DNA of 64,000 nucleotides from an uncultured delta proteobacterium (GCA_903892415.1 CAITIQ010000394.1:25066-89065), one strand, 5' to 3'; shown: positions 53,095-62,604, counted from the stretch's first letter. The notes: generated from the letters alone by a model not told the origin. Made by a program: numbers and translations.

Positions 53095-54087
53095 GTGGCG
53101 CGCTTCTCGATCGAGGCGGCGCTGCGTGGACTGGCCGCGCGCGAGCGCTCGGCCTTGTCGCGCATCATCACGCTGCTCGAGAGCGCGCGGGCGGATGATC
53201 GCGCAGCGGCCGAGATCGTGCTCGAGCAGGTGCTCGCGCTGCGCGCCAAGCGCGAAGTGCCGGCGATTCGGCTGGGGATCACCGGGCCCCCGGGCGTGGG
53301 CAAGAGCACCTTCATCGAGGCGCTCGGTAGTCACGTGCTCTCGCTCGGGTTGAGGGTCGCGGTGCTCGCGATCGACCCAACCAGCCAGAAGACAGGCGGC
53401 TCGATCTTGGGCGACAAGACGCGCATGGCGCGGCTCGCAGTCGAGCCGCGGGCCTTCGTACGGCCCTCATCGGCGGGCGCGCACCTCGGCGGCGTAGCGG
53501 CGCGCACGCGTGAGGCGGTGCTGGTGTGCGAGGCCTTCGGCTTCGACCTCATCATCGTCGAGACGGTGGGCGTCGGCCAGTCGGAGACAGACGTGGCCAG
53601 CATGGTGGATACCTTCTTGTTGATGGCGCTCCCGGGCAGCGGTGACGAGCTGCAAGGCATGAAGCGCGGCATCATGGAGCTCTGCGATCTGGTCGTCGTC
53701 AACAAGGCCGACGGAGACAACGTGGTGCGGGCTCGCAATACAGCCTCCGATCTTCGAAGTGCGCTCAAGCTTTTTGGTCCTCGTGCCGCAGGCTTCCTCC
53801 CGCATGTTCTGCTAGCCAGCGCCGCGCTCGGCGAGGGCGTCGCCGAGACCTGGGGTTCGGTGGTTTCGCATCAAGAGCTGCTAGCAAGCACCGGCGAGCT
53901 TTTGCGCAAAGAACGCAACGAGCGGCGTCATTTCTTTCGCGTGCTCTTGCTCGAGAAGCTGAGCGCGAGCTTTGAGGCGGCGCATCGCGCTGCGATTCAA
54001 GAGCTGGAGTTAGCCGTACTCGAGGGGCGCATCACAGCGTCCGGCGCAGTGGCGCAGCTGTTCGCGAGCACGTCAGCCGAAGGCTGA
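53095..54087 (+). CDS. meaB: MeaB-type G-protein chaperone of methylmalonyl-CoA mutase
   Basis: This 330-residue GTPase loads and protects adenosylcobalamin on methylmalonyl-CoA mutase. Motifs are the P-loop GPPGVGKS (64-71), AIDPTSQKTGGSILGDKTRM, the G3-region ETVGVGQSETDV, and G4 VVNKADGD. GTG 53095 follows the mutase stop by three bases, so the genes are cotranslated. IcmF carries its own internal chaperone, so this one presumably serves the fused methylmalonyl-CoA mutase. Length and motifs are normal. Confidence 0.96.
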   Translation: MARFSIEAALRGLAARERSALSRIITLLESARADDRAAAEIVLEQVLALRAKREVPAIRLGITGPPGVGKSTFIEALGSHVLSLGLRVAVLAIDPTSQKTGGSILGDKTRMARLAVEPRAFVRPSSAGAHLGGVAARTREAVLVCEAFGFDLIIVETVGVGQSETDVASMVDTFLLMALPGSGDELQGMKRGIMELCDLVVVNKADGDNVVRARNTASDLRSALKLFGPRAAGFLPHVLLASAALGEGVAETWGSVVSHQELLASTGELLRKERNERRHFFRVLLLEKLSASFEAAHRAAIQELELAVLEGRITASGAVAQLFASTSAEG

Positions 54088-54107
54088 GCTTTAGCGTTAA
54101 GAGCTGC

Positions 54108-56297
54108 GTGACATTAAGTCACGTAACGTATGCGATCGTCCGTCTTGTCGAAGCAACTCGGGTCGTAGCTCTCTCGATGCTGGTGGTAGCGAGTGTGCTC
54201 GTCGCCATCCTGCTGCCACGCCAACTCGCCAGCATCGACGCCGCTCAGGTCGATAAGGCGGTGGCGTATGCGCGCCAATCCTCGACCCAGCTCGAGCCAG
54301 CCATCGCCTTTGACGATCACTCGACCGCCAAGGAGATCGTCGACGGTCTGGCGCGCGACACCGAGGTGGTTGCAGCAACCGTGGCGCACGCCGACGGCCG
54401 CGTCGTGCATACGTTCGGTACCGCCTTCGAGGCGCCCAAGGATCACCCCGACAAGGTGCGCGTGGTGCGCGGTGCCAGCTCCGTCACCGTCGTGGTCCCG
54501 ATCGTTTCGCGCGAGGGAGCGCGCGGCTGGTTGCAGTTCCAGCTCAGCCGCGAGCGTCAGCTGGCTGCACGCAGCGAGACAATGAAGCTCGCTGCCGGCG
54601 CCTTGGCGATCTCCTTGTTGCTCGGCCTTGTCGGCGCTTTCTTGGTCGCGAGACCGTTGGTTTCGCGCATCGGTGCGCTCACCCGCGTGGCCGAAGAAGT
54701 AGCGGCGGGAGATCTCGAGCGCAACCTACCGGCGAACGCCCAGCGCGACGAGGTTGGCCGCCTGCATGACGCCTTCGCCCGCATGTTGCAGCAACTTCGT
54801 ACGCTAATCGCCGAGCGGGAGGAGCAAAGCCGCACCGAACTCGAGCGCTTGGACAGCCTGGTGCGTGAGCGCACCCAAAAGCTCGAGCAGCGTCAGCGGG
54901 AGAACCAGCTGGTGCTCGACAACGTCTCCCAGGGCCTTTTGATCGTGCACCCCGACGGCTCGCTCGGATCGGAGCACTCGCGAGCCGTCGTGCAATGGTT
55001 TGGCGAACTCACGGCAGGCCAGCCGTTCTGGCAATACCTTGCTCCCAGCGATGAAGCGGTGGCGGGCAACTACCAGCTCGGTTGGGAACAGATCGCCGAC
55101 GGCTTCCTGCCGCTCGAGGTTTGTCTCGAGCAGTTCCCGCGCACGCTCCATCTCGGCGACAAGGTCCTGCGCACCACGCTGGTAGCGATCGAGAACGACG
55201 AGCTTGGTCGGATGTTGCTCGTGGTCGAGGACGCGTCGGATGAATACGCGCGTTCGGCTGCCGAGATGGCCTCACGTGAGCTGGCCTCGGCGCTGCACCA
55301 TCTATCGAACGATCGCGAGGGTTTCCTCGAGTTCGTGAACGAGGCTGGCCGCCTGATCGACGGCATCAACGCGGCCTCGTGCGTCGATGCAAAGTTGAAA
55401 CGCGATTTGCATACGCTCAAAGGCAGCGCCGGGATGTTTGGCCTCGAGCGCGTTGTCTCGGTTTGTCACGAGCTCGAGAGCTACCTCGCCGAGAGCGGCG
55501 AGATGCTCGGCTTCACGCACAAGGAGCAGCTAACAGCGGCTTGGTCGACCATCCACAAGGTGCTCTCGGTGATGGGCCGCAGCTCGGAGCAGAAGCTCGA
55601 GCTCGATCGTCGGGAGCTACGGCGACTCGCCTTTGCGATCGACGCTGGCGAATCTCGCGAGCGCTTGCAACGTCGTGTCCGGATGTTCGAACGCGAGTCC
55701 GCTTCGCGTCGGCTCGGGCGCATCGCTGAGCAAGCGCGTGCGCTGGCCGTACGGACCGGCGCCGGCGACGTGGACATCGTGGTCGAAGACGGTGGCCTCA
55801 AGCTCGACAACGACGCGTTGAAGCCCTTCTGGACGTCCTTCCCGCACGTCGTTCGCAACGCCTTCAGTCACGCCTTCGAGCCTGCCGAGGAGCGCTTGGC
55901 CGCCGGCAAACCGCCCGCACCGAGCCTCCGGCTACGCACCAAACTGAGCGCCGAGGCTTTGGTGGTCGAGGCCGTCGACGATGGCCGCGGGATCGATTGG
56001 GAGCGTCTGCGTGAGGTGGCGACGCAGCGCGGAATGTCGACCAGCTCGAAGAAGGAGTTGGTGAACGCTCTGTTCGCCGATGGCGTAAGCACGCGTGAGA
56101 GCGCCGACGCGATGAGTGGCCGCGGGGAGGGGATGGGCGCCGTCAAAGCTGCCGTCGAGTCGCTCGGCGGCTCCATCACGCTCGAGTCCGAACCCGGTCG
56201 AGGCACCGCCTTCCGCTTCAGTTTTGCACCCGACTATGCCGACCTCCAGGATCGAATCACCACCCGTCCCCCGCCGCGAGATCACTATGCGCACTGA
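54108..56297 (+). CDS. CheA-like sensor kinase with HAMP and Hpt domains
   Basis: This is a 729-residue membrane sensor. Two membrane spans (about 18-37 and 157-180) flank a periplasmic domain, followed by HAMP (about 180-232), a coiled coil, a PAS-like domain (about 265-370), an Hpt domain with HTLKGSAGMFG (phospho-His about 437), and a HATPase of CheA type (VVRNAFSHAFE, DDGRGID, GRGEGMG). There is no classic dimerisation H box, so phosphate probably goes to the Hpt histidine. No receiver gene is adjacent. The 3' end overlaps the cytochrome gene start by 11 bases. GTG 54108 is the likely start. Confidence 0.88.
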   Translation: MTLSHVTYAIVRLVEATRVVALSMLVVASVLVAILLPRQLASIDAAQVDKAVAYARQSSTQLEPAIAFDDHSTAKEIVDGLARDTEVVAATVAHADGRVVHTFGTAFEAPKDHPDKVRVVRGASSVTVVVPIVSREGARGWLQFQLSRERQLAARSETMKLAAGALAISLLLGLVGAFLVARPLVSRIGALTRVAEEVAAGDLERNLPANAQRDEVGRLHDAFARMLQQLRTLIAEREEQSRTELERLDSLVRERTQKLEQRQRENQLVLDNVSQGLLIVHPDGSLGSEHSRAVVQWFGELTAGQPFWQYLAPSDEAVAGNYQLGWEQIADGFLPLEVCLEQFPRTLHLGDKVLRTTLVAIENDELGRMLLVVEDASDEYARSAAEMASRELASALHHLSNDREGFLEFVNEAGRLIDGINAASCVDAKLKRDLHTLKGSAGMFGLERVVSVCHELESYLAESGEMLGFTHKEQLTAAWSTIHKVLSVMGRSSEQKLELDRRELRRLAFAIDAGESRERLQRRVRMFERESASRRLGRIAEQARALAVRTGAGDVDIVVEDGGLKLDNDALKPFWTSFPHVVRNAFSHAFEPAEERLAAGKPPAPSLRLRTKLSAEALVVEAVDDGRGIDWERLREVATQRGMSTSSKKELVNALFADGVSTRESADAMSGRGEGMGAVKAAVESLGGSITLESEPGRGTAFRFSFAPDYADLQDRITTRPPPRDHYAH

Positions 56298-57666
56298 GTG
56301 GCTCTTCACCGCGATCTCACTGGCTGTGGGATCGGCCTGCATCGCTGAAAGCGAAACCGACCTATTCGATTGGAGTCCCTCACACGACGGGACCACGGTG
56401 AAGGAAGACGGTAACGCGGCGGCCTCGATCAATCTGCGCATGCTGGCCCGCTTCCGACCCTTGCCCGCGAGCTTTCGCAAGGCCGGTCTGGACCTAAGCA
56501 AGCCGCTGGTCGAGCTCGGCAAAAGGCTCTATCACGACAAGCAGCTCTCGGCCGACGGCACGGTGGCCTGTGCAAGTTGTCACGACCTGGCGCGTGGCGG
56601 CACCGATGGGCAGCCCACCAGCCTGGGCGTCGGCGGTCAGCGTGGTGGCCGCAATTCGCCCACGGTGCTCAACGCCGCTGGCAACTTTCGACAGTTCTGG
56701 GACGGGCGCGCAGCCACCGTCGAAGAGCAGGCGGGCGGACCGATCCTCAACCCGATCGAGATGGCGATGCCCAACGCCGAGGCCGTCGAACGGGTGCTGC
56801 GCGCCGATGCGTCCTATCGAGCGCCCTTCGCGGCGGCCTTCCCGCGGGCGGCCGAACCCATCAGCTTTGCCAACGCAACGCAGGCGATCGCGGCCTTCGA
56901 GCGAACGCTCTCGACGCGCGGTCGTTGGGACGACTTCCTCGAGGGCGATGAGGAGGCGCTCAGCGCTGAGGAGCGCAAAGGCCTGAAGACCTTCTTGGAC
57001 GTGGGCTGCATGGTCTGTCACACCGGGAGCTTGCTCGGAGGCAGTACCTTCGAGCGCGTCGGTGTGGTCGAGCCCTGGCCCAATCAAGAGGACCAAGGGC
57101 GCTTTAGCGTCAGCAAACAAGAGGCCGATCGCATGGTGTTCAAGGTGCCGACGCTACGCAACGTGCTGGCCACAGCACCGTACTTTCACGACGGCTCGAG
57201 TCCGACCATCGAAGATGCCATTCGCAAGATGGGCAAACATCAACTTGGAATTCAGTTGGAAGACGCTGAGGTCAGCTCGATCGCCGTCTGGTTCGGTGCG
57301 CTCGGTGGTGAGCTCGCGACCGAGGAAGCAGGTCCGGGGAAAGGCGCCCATGAGCTCGCAGCTGAACCCGCAGCCGAGCCCGCCGCCGAGCCGGCCAAAG
57401 CGCAGAGCTTTCCGTTGCGTGATTTCATGCGCGGCGTCGCGAGCCCGGCGCTCGACTCGCAAGACTTCGGCAAGTTACGCAAGGCGTTCACTCGCATCGG
57501 CGGCTTCGCTCCAGGCGGTCAGTTCTCGTCCTGGTCTGGCTTCGTGCAAGCGGGTCTCGCCGCTGTAGCGGCCGAGGATATCGTCGACGCACGTGCGGCA
57601 TGCGCTGGCTGCCACAACAAATATCAGGAGCCCTATCGCGCTAAATTGCGCGCGCGGCCGCTCTAA
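56287..57666 (+). CDS. Cytochrome c peroxidase/MauG-type protein with three haem motifs
   Basis: This 459-residue exported protein has a signal peptide with GSAC (Cys18, possible lipidation). Two CxxCH motifs at residues 95-99 (CASCH) and 241-245 (CMVCH) fit the di-haem peroxidase/MauG fold, with GRNSPTVLNA, FWDGRA and PTLRNV as family signatures. After a EPAAEPA linker (about 360-375) an extra C-terminal domain has a third motif, CAGCH (439-443), near YRAKLR. That domain looks like a small cytochrome c. ATG 56287 overlaps the sensor kinase end by 11 bases. Confidence 0.9.
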   Translation: MRTEWLFTAISLAVGSACIAESETDLFDWSPSHDGTTVKEDGNAAASINLRMLARFRPLPASFRKAGLDLSKPLVELGKRLYHDKQLSADGTVACASCHDLARGGTDGQPTSLGVGGQRGGRNSPTVLNAAGNFRQFWDGRAATVEEQAGGPILNPIEMAMPNAEAVERVLRADASYRAPFAAAFPRAAEPISFANATQAIAAFERTLSTRGRWDDFLEGDEEALSAEERKGLKTFLDVGCMVCHTGSLLGGSTFERVGVVEPWPNQEDQGRFSVSKQEADRMVFKVPTLRNVLATAPYFHDGSSPTIEDAIRKMGKHQLGIQLEDAEVSSIAVWFGALGGELATEEAGPGKGAHELAAEPAAEPAAEPAKAQSFPLRDFMRGVASPALDSQDFGKLRKAFTRIGGFAPGGQFSSWSGFVQAGLAAVAAEDIVDARAACAGCHNKYQEPYRAKLRARPL

Positions 57667-58082
57667 CTCCCTTCGTCGGCTTGCCGCAGATTGCCCGGGA
57701 AGCCCATCGCGATCTTGCCTGTGCCGAGCCCCCGTAGGGCTTGGCTCCACAGCCTTTGACCGGCGAAGTTGTAACAGTCGATCGCGCCTTCCTTCGCGCA
57801 CATCACCATGTCGGGCTCGACCACCAAAGCGGCTCGACCAGCGCCCGAGGTCGGCACCGACCAGATCTGTTCCCCGGTGAAGTAGTCGAGCGCAAAGAGC
57901 TTGGGTCCGGAGGCCGAAGCAAAAACGTAGTTGCCGTAACAAGCGAGCTCGACCTCCTTGTCCTGCCCACCGATGAGGCCGTTTTTCCAGAGGATCTGGC
58001 CGGTGCGTCGGTCCAGACCGACGACGTGACCATCGAGACCAACGAGTGCAATGGGTAGCGCCTCAGGCGTTCGCTCCGTCAT
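57663..58082 (-). CDS. Small PQQ-type beta-propeller repeat protein
   Basis: The 139-residue product has three PQQ-like blade repeats: VVGLDRRTGQILWKN, LFALDYFTGEQIWSV and IDCYNFAGQRLWSQ, each ending with the W. No signal peptide. Full propellers have six to eight blades, so this is a fragment or an assembling mini-protein. It overlaps the cytochrome gene's stop tail-to-tail by a few bases and is divergent from the L,D-transpeptidase gene. Confidence 0.8.
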   Translation of the reverse strand: MTERTPEALPIALVGLDGHVVGLDRRTGQILWKNGLIGGQDKEVELACYGNYVFASASGPKLFALDYFTGEQIWSVPTSGAGRAALVVEPDMVMCAKEGAIDCYNFAGQRLWSQALRGLGTGKIAMGFPGNLRQADEGS

Positions 58083-58181
58083 CGTTTGAGTCTACGAAGG
58101 TGGCCCAGCGTGTCCAACTTCAATAAGCGCGCCTAGGCCAAAGCTTGGCCCAGCTGCTTTGTCGATGCTAACCGCCCTTTC

Positions 58182-59879
58182 ATGCGCGGTGCCTTTGCGC
58201 TCGGTCTCGGTGTTCTCGGGCTCATGTCGACGAGCTGCGAGAAGTCGAAGTTTGGCTCTCTCTTGGAGAGTCAACGGCTCGCGCCGATCATCCTTCGCGA
58301 GAGCCCCGGCCTGCGTGAGGCCATCCTGCGTGAGCTCGAAGCGCAGCTCGTGGTCGAGGAGCTCGAGGAGCCGACCGACTCCGCGCCCGGTGACGCCGCG
58401 AGCGTCGCCATGGTCGAGCCGGCCGCCGCCGAAGAGTCGCTCGTGCGTGGCGCTTCTTCCAATGGCGCCATCGACGAAGAGGCCGAGGAGGAAGGCTCGG
58501 AAGCGCGCCTCTCCGATGAGCTCGCCAACGCGGCAGTGGACCGCCCGCGACTCGCGAGCATCGCCCACGAAACCTGGATCTACGCTGAGCCCAAGCCGCG
58601 GGCGCGGCGCATCGGCTATTTGCGTGGGGGAGCCGTGGTTCCGCGCTCGGCTGAGCCAGTGGGGACGGCTGGTTGCAAGGGCGGTTGGTATCGTGTTGGC
58701 GCCGCAGACAAAGAAGAGGAGCCCAAAGGTGCCGGCACCGGGTTCGTTTGTTTGGGGCGCACCGCGAGCCTCAATCCCTACCATCCGGTGGTGGAAGCGC
58801 TCGAGGTGAGGCCCAAGCTCGATGGTATTCCGTACGACTACGTGATGGGCCGAATTCCGGGGCCACCGATGTACAGCCGAGTACCGACGCGTGAGGAACA
58901 AGCGCGTGAAGAGCCCGATCTCGCGCATCATCTGAAGAAGGTGCAGTCGCTCGCTCGCGATGCTTCCTTCGTCGCGCCGCCGGAGCCAGGCCCAATGCAT
59001 GACGCCTTGCTTTATGGGCGTTCGCTGCCGCGTTTCAACGATGAGCCTGCGACCGACGCGTTGGTGTTGGGTCGAGCCGGAGTACGCTCGGGCTTCGCGC
59101 TGGTTGGGCAGTTCGAAGATGAAGGTCGACAGTTCGGCGTTACCACCGAGCTGCGGCTGATCCCGCTCGACCGCACACGTTGGATTCAACCTTCGACCTT
59201 TCACGGCCTCGCGCTCGACGAGCAAACCACGCTGCCTGTCGGCTTCGTGATGAAGAAGAAGGCCCACCGCTACGCGCGCGACGAACGCGGCCGCATGACC
59301 GAGTCCAGCGCGACAAGCTACCGCGAGGCGATAGCGCTCACGGACCGCAGGGAGGGTGGCTATCGCGAGGCCAAAGACGGCAGCTGGGTGCGCGAGCAAG
59401 ACCTGCGGGTCGTCGGAGCGATGACGCGGGCGCCGGTTTGGGCGCGTGAAGGCAAGCGTTGGCTGGACGTGTCCATCCTCGAGCAATCGTTGGTTGCTTA
59501 CGAGGGCCAGAAGCCGATCTACGTGACCTTGGTCTCGACTGGCGCAGGCGGGCTCGGTGATCCCAAGACCACCCACGCCACGGTCCAGGGCGCCTTCCTG
59601 ATTCACACCAAACACATCACCACCACGATGGACGGCGATGAAACCGGCGATGAGTTCGACCTGCGCGACGTGCCGTTCGTCCAATACTTCAACGAGGGTT
59701 ACGCGCTCCACGCCGCCTATTGGCACGACGACTTCGGCACCCCGCGTAGCCACGGCTGCGTGAACTTGGCGCCCACCGACGCTGCCTGGCTGTTCCAATT
59801 CACCACGCCCGACGTCCCCAAGGGTTGGCACGGCGCGCTTTCACTCAAGCGTGGGACCGTCGTTTACACGCATCCTTGA
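58182..59879 (+). CDS. L,D-transpeptidase (YkuD) lipoprotein
   Basis: This 565-residue protein has a lipobox STSC (Cys19), an acidic Glu/Ala-rich linker (about 60-110), an SH3-like part (about 120-190), a central unassigned region, and a C-terminal YkuD domain with HAAYWHDDFG..SHGCVNL; catalytic Cys is 526. It should cross-link peptidoglycan or attach proteins to it. Its long N-terminal extension is more than twice the usual length. It stands alone. Confidence 0.92.
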   Translation: MRGAFALGLGVLGLMSTSCEKSKFGSLLESQRLAPIILRESPGLREAILRELEAQLVVEELEEPTDSAPGDAASVAMVEPAAAEESLVRGASSNGAIDEEAEEEGSEARLSDELANAAVDRPRLASIAHETWIYAEPKPRARRIGYLRGGAVVPRSAEPVGTAGCKGGWYRVGAADKEEEPKGAGTGFVCLGRTASLNPYHPVVEALEVRPKLDGIPYDYVMGRIPGPPMYSRVPTREEQAREEPDLAHHLKKVQSLARDASFVAPPEPGPMHDALLYGRSLPRFNDEPATDALVLGRAGVRSGFALVGQFEDEGRQFGVTTELRLIPLDRTRWIQPSTFHGLALDEQTTLPVGFVMKKKAHRYARDERGRMTESSATSYREAIALTDRREGGYREAKDGSWVREQDLRVVGAMTRAPVWAREGKRWLDVSILEQSLVAYEGQKPIYVTLVSTGAGGLGDPKTTHATVQGAFLIHTKHITTTMDGDETGDEFDLRDVPFVQYFNEGYALHAAYWHDDFGTPRSHGCVNLAPTDAAWLFQFTTPDVPKGWHGALSLKRGTVVYTHP

Positions 59880-59943
59880 ACGGATGCTCGAGCAAGTCGA
59901 TCGGGCTCTTGGCACCGGGTGAATACGACGTTGACGTAATTGG

Positions 59944-60792
59944 TTACCGGGAAGCCGATGGCAACTTGTCGGGATAGAAGTCGCCGAAGTGTCGGGCGGG
60001 CTTGCCTCCGACGAAGCAGACCGAGCCGCTCGAGATCGCGAGGCGAGGGTTCGCCCGGCCAATTTCCTCGACGAGCCTGCCGTGTGTCGAGAGGGTCACG
60101 CGTTCGATCGTCTTTGTCCGCTTGAGCTCCTCTAGGTCCGCTTCCTTCGGCGGCGAGTAGATCTCCAGTTCCCGAAGCGCTGGACACGCGGCGAGGAAGT
60201 CCAGGCTCGAAAAGGGCTGACCCATGAGCTGCAGATGCCGGAGACCAACGAGCGTTGGAATCGAGCTGTGGTCGAGCGAGCGACAGTTCTCCAGGCGGAG
60301 CTCTTCGACGGCTCCTCCATCGAAGCGCCGCAGCTTCGAGCGCTGAAACCACAAGCGCTGGGAGGAGAGCGAGCACGACGCGAGGTTGTCGCCGATTGTG
60401 CGAAAGCTCTCGAGCGCGCGGACTGTCATCGGCCAGAGCGTCGGCTCGCGGTATCCGATCACGAAGAGGCTCTTGAGCTCACGCAGCCCGCTGAGCGCCT
60501 CAAAATCACGAAGCCTGCGGCCGGAGACGTGCGCGAACGCGAGTCCGCTGAAGTTCGCCACCGCGCGCGGGACGCGGTCGAGTTGCGAGGCTGGATCGAT
60601 CTCGAGCAAGCGGACGGTGCTCGGGTTCACGGAGGCGAGCAGAGCTTCGAGCTCCGGCAGCTTGGGGCGCGCGCGGTGGTGCAGGGGATCGGGCGTGAGC
60701 TTCACTCCGACGACCGGGGCTCGCAGCGATGGAGGTGGGCTGGACTCGAGGATCGTGCGGACGCCGCTGCGGAACGGGTGACCTTGATACAT
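59944..60792 (-). CDS. Leucine-rich-repeat-like protein
   Basis: The 282-residue product has irregular leucine-rich repeats of about 22 residues (LSGLRELKSLFVIGY, VEELRLENCRSL, LVGLRHLQLMGQPFSSL, CPALRELEIYSPP), giving a curved solenoid. No signal peptide or enzyme motif. Such proteins bind other proteins. It converges with the transpeptidase gene. Partner unknown. Confidence 0.72.
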   Translation of the reverse strand: MYQGHPFRSGVRTILESSPPPSLRAPVVGVKLTPDPLHHRARPKLPELEALLASVNPSTVRLLEIDPASQLDRVPRAVANFSGLAFAHVSGRRLRDFEALSGLRELKSLFVIGYREPTLWPMTVRALESFRTIGDNLASCSLSSQRLWFQRSKLRRFDGGAVEELRLENCRSLDHSSIPTLVGLRHLQLMGQPFSSLDFLAACPALRELEIYSPPKEADLEELKRTKTIERVTLSTHGRLVEEIGRANPRLAISSGSVCFVGGKPARHFGDFYPDKLPSASR

Positions 60793-60917
60793 GCGTCAGC
60801 CTGCAGCAGACACTGAGATAGCCAGCAATTCCATGGGAATCTCGGCGCGCAAAAGGTCTATGGCTACGCTGTAAAGGACGATCGCGATGCACTCGAGCGT
60901 GCCATGATGCGCCCCGC

Positions 60918-61808
60918 GTGCGCGCAGTGTTTGACGAAGTACGCCTCGTCGTTCAAGAGGCCTTTCGGATCTTCTCGATCCGTGGCGGGCGAGTGCTCTC
61001 TGGCGCGCTCGCCTTCAGCGCCATCCTCTCGGTGGTTCCGCTGCTGGTTTTGTCGCTGAAGGTAGCGGCGCTGATCACCGGCGAAGCAGCGGCCCAGCGA
61101 ACGCTCTATTCGCATTTGGCCCACTGGGTCGGTGACGTCGGCGCTCAAAACATCGCAGAGTGGCTTGGTCGGACGAGTTCCCGTGACACCGAGGCCAGCG
61201 TGCTCGGCTTCGTCATCCTGGTGTACGGCTCGACCCGCTTGTTCTCGACCCTCAACCGGGCGTTCGACCTTCTTTGGTCGATCGACCCGATGGCGAACTC
61301 GACCTTTCGCGACCGCGCCAAGATTTTTCTGGTGCGCCGCCTCTTCTCCTTCCTGCTCGTGATTTTCGTCGGAATCATGTTGGTTTGCCTGGTGTTTGGT
61401 CACACCGTACTGGAGACGGTGCGCGAGTATGAGGCGGCCTTCGGCGTGACGCCGATTCATCGCTGGCTTGAGTATGCGGTGTCCTTCGTAGCAACCAGCC
61501 TGCTGTTCGCCGTGATGTTTAGGGTGGTGCCCAGCACACGCATTCGACTTCGGGTTGCGGCGGTCGGAGGGGTCGTTACAGCGGTGCTATTCACCTTCGG
61601 CGCCGCATTGGTCGGTGGCTACATCGCGCACAAGGCCGTTGAAAGCGTGTTTGGAGCGGCCACCAGCGTGGTCCTGCTGCTGCTGTGGACCTACTATTCG
61701 GCACACGTGTTCTTCTTTGGGGCCGCACTGACGCATGTGCTCGAGCTTCGCTGGTCACGCGCTTTGGCAGTTCCAACACAGTCCCAAGTGGTGTCAAACT
61801 CTCCTTGA
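60918..61808 (+). CDS. YihY/BrkB-family membrane protein
   Basis: This 296-residue protein has six membrane spans and the YihY signature: GGRVLSGALAFSAILSVVPLL near the N terminus, VILVYGSTRLFSTLNRAFDLLW, and YIAHKAVESVFGAATSVVLLLLW near the end (quoted in part). The family was once called RNase BN in error; members are probably transporters. GTG 60918 is the start. It is followed by a TetR regulator that could control it. Confidence 0.9.
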   Translation: MRAVFDEVRLVVQEAFRIFSIRGGRVLSGALAFSAILSVVPLLVLSLKVAALITGEAAAQRTLYSHLAHWVGDVGAQNIAEWLGRTSSRDTEASVLGFVILVYGSTRLFSTLNRAFDLLWSIDPMANSTFRDRAKIFLVRRLFSFLLVIFVGIMLVCLVFGHTVLETVREYEAAFGVTPIHRWLEYAVSFVATSLLFAVMFRVVPSTRIRLRVAAVGGVVTAVLFTFGAALVGGYIAHKAVESVFGAATSVVLLLLWTYYSAHVFFFGAALTHVLELRWSRALAVPTQSQVVSNSP

Positions 61809-61848
61809 TGCAAAGGCTGTAGGGCACTGCGATGAGTGAGCCGAGCGT

Positions 61849-62604
61849 ATGAAACGAGAGCAACGAAGGGCCGCGCGACGCGAGGACGTTCAGCGAGCCG
61901 CGCTGAAGATCGTCGCCCAGGAAGGGCTTTCGGCCCTGACCATTCAGCGCGTCGCCAAAGACGTGGAGGCCTCGGTTGGCGGTCTGTACCGCTATTATCC
62001 GAGCAAGGAGGCGATGATTCAGGCCGTCGCCTCGGCCATTCTCGCGCAGCTCGATCAGCATCAGCTCGAGGATCTCGAGCGGGCGCGTGTGGCGGTTGCA
62101 CAGGCAAAAGCGGAGCCTGCGAAGCCCAACGCCAAGGACTGGCCACTCGTGTGTGGCTTGGCCGAACTCTTGGTTCTACTCACGGTCTATACGCGGTTGG
62201 GCGAGCGGAACTTCGAGCATCATGCGCTGCTCAACGCTGTGCACGCAGACGTATCTCCGGTGCTGTCCCTCGATGGCGCCAAGGAACTCGACCGAGCCGT
62301 CGGACCGCTGCTGATGCGGGTCATCAGCTCACTCACCCAGCTCGAACAGCTGGGCGTGCTTCAGCCCGCGGACCCGGCGCAAAGATCCTTCGTTTTGTGG
62401 GGAGCGATGTTCGGCATGAACCAGTTCCGCACGCGCGACCGCTTCTCGGCACCCGAGTATTCGGCGAAGGCGCTGCTTGCCAACACCTTCACAGCTCTTT
62501 TGATTGGGTTCGGCGCCAGACCAGAGCTCGCGCAGGCTGCCACCAAGCTTTGGCGGCAGATCGACGAAGAGCTGCTGGCTTCCGATGCCTCTGCCGAGAA
62601 CTAG
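61849..62604 (+). CDS. TetR-family transcriptional regulator
   Basis: This 251-residue protein has an N-terminal helix-turn-helix (about 12-58; ALTIQRVAKDVEASVGGLYRYYPSKEAMI in part) of the TetR type and a helical ligand-binding domain. It ends tail-to-tail with the creatininase-like gene (overlapping stops) and follows the YihY gene by 40 bases. Ligand unknown. Confidence 0.9.
   Translation: MKREQRRAARREDVQRAALKIVAQEGLSALTIQRVAKDVEASVGGLYRYYPSKEAMIQAVASAILAQLDQHQLEDLERARVAVAQAKAEPAKPNAKDWPLVCGLAELLVLLTVYTRLGERNFEHHALLNAVHADVSPVLSLDGAKELDRAVGPLLMRVISSLTQLEQLGVLQPADPAQRSFVLWGAMFGMNQFRTRDRFSAPEYSAKALLANTFTALLIGFGARPELAQAATKLWRQIDEELLASDASAEN

Noticed and set aside
51499..53334. Long minus-strand open frame opposite the mutase
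   Set aside because: Shadow of the conserved MutB coding sequence; no recognisable protein features.
58092..59831. Long minus-strand open frame (579 codons) opposite the transpeptidase
   Set aside because: High-GC shadow frame; low-complexity Arg/His/Glu-rich translation, no motifs, while the plus strand encodes a clear YkuD protein.
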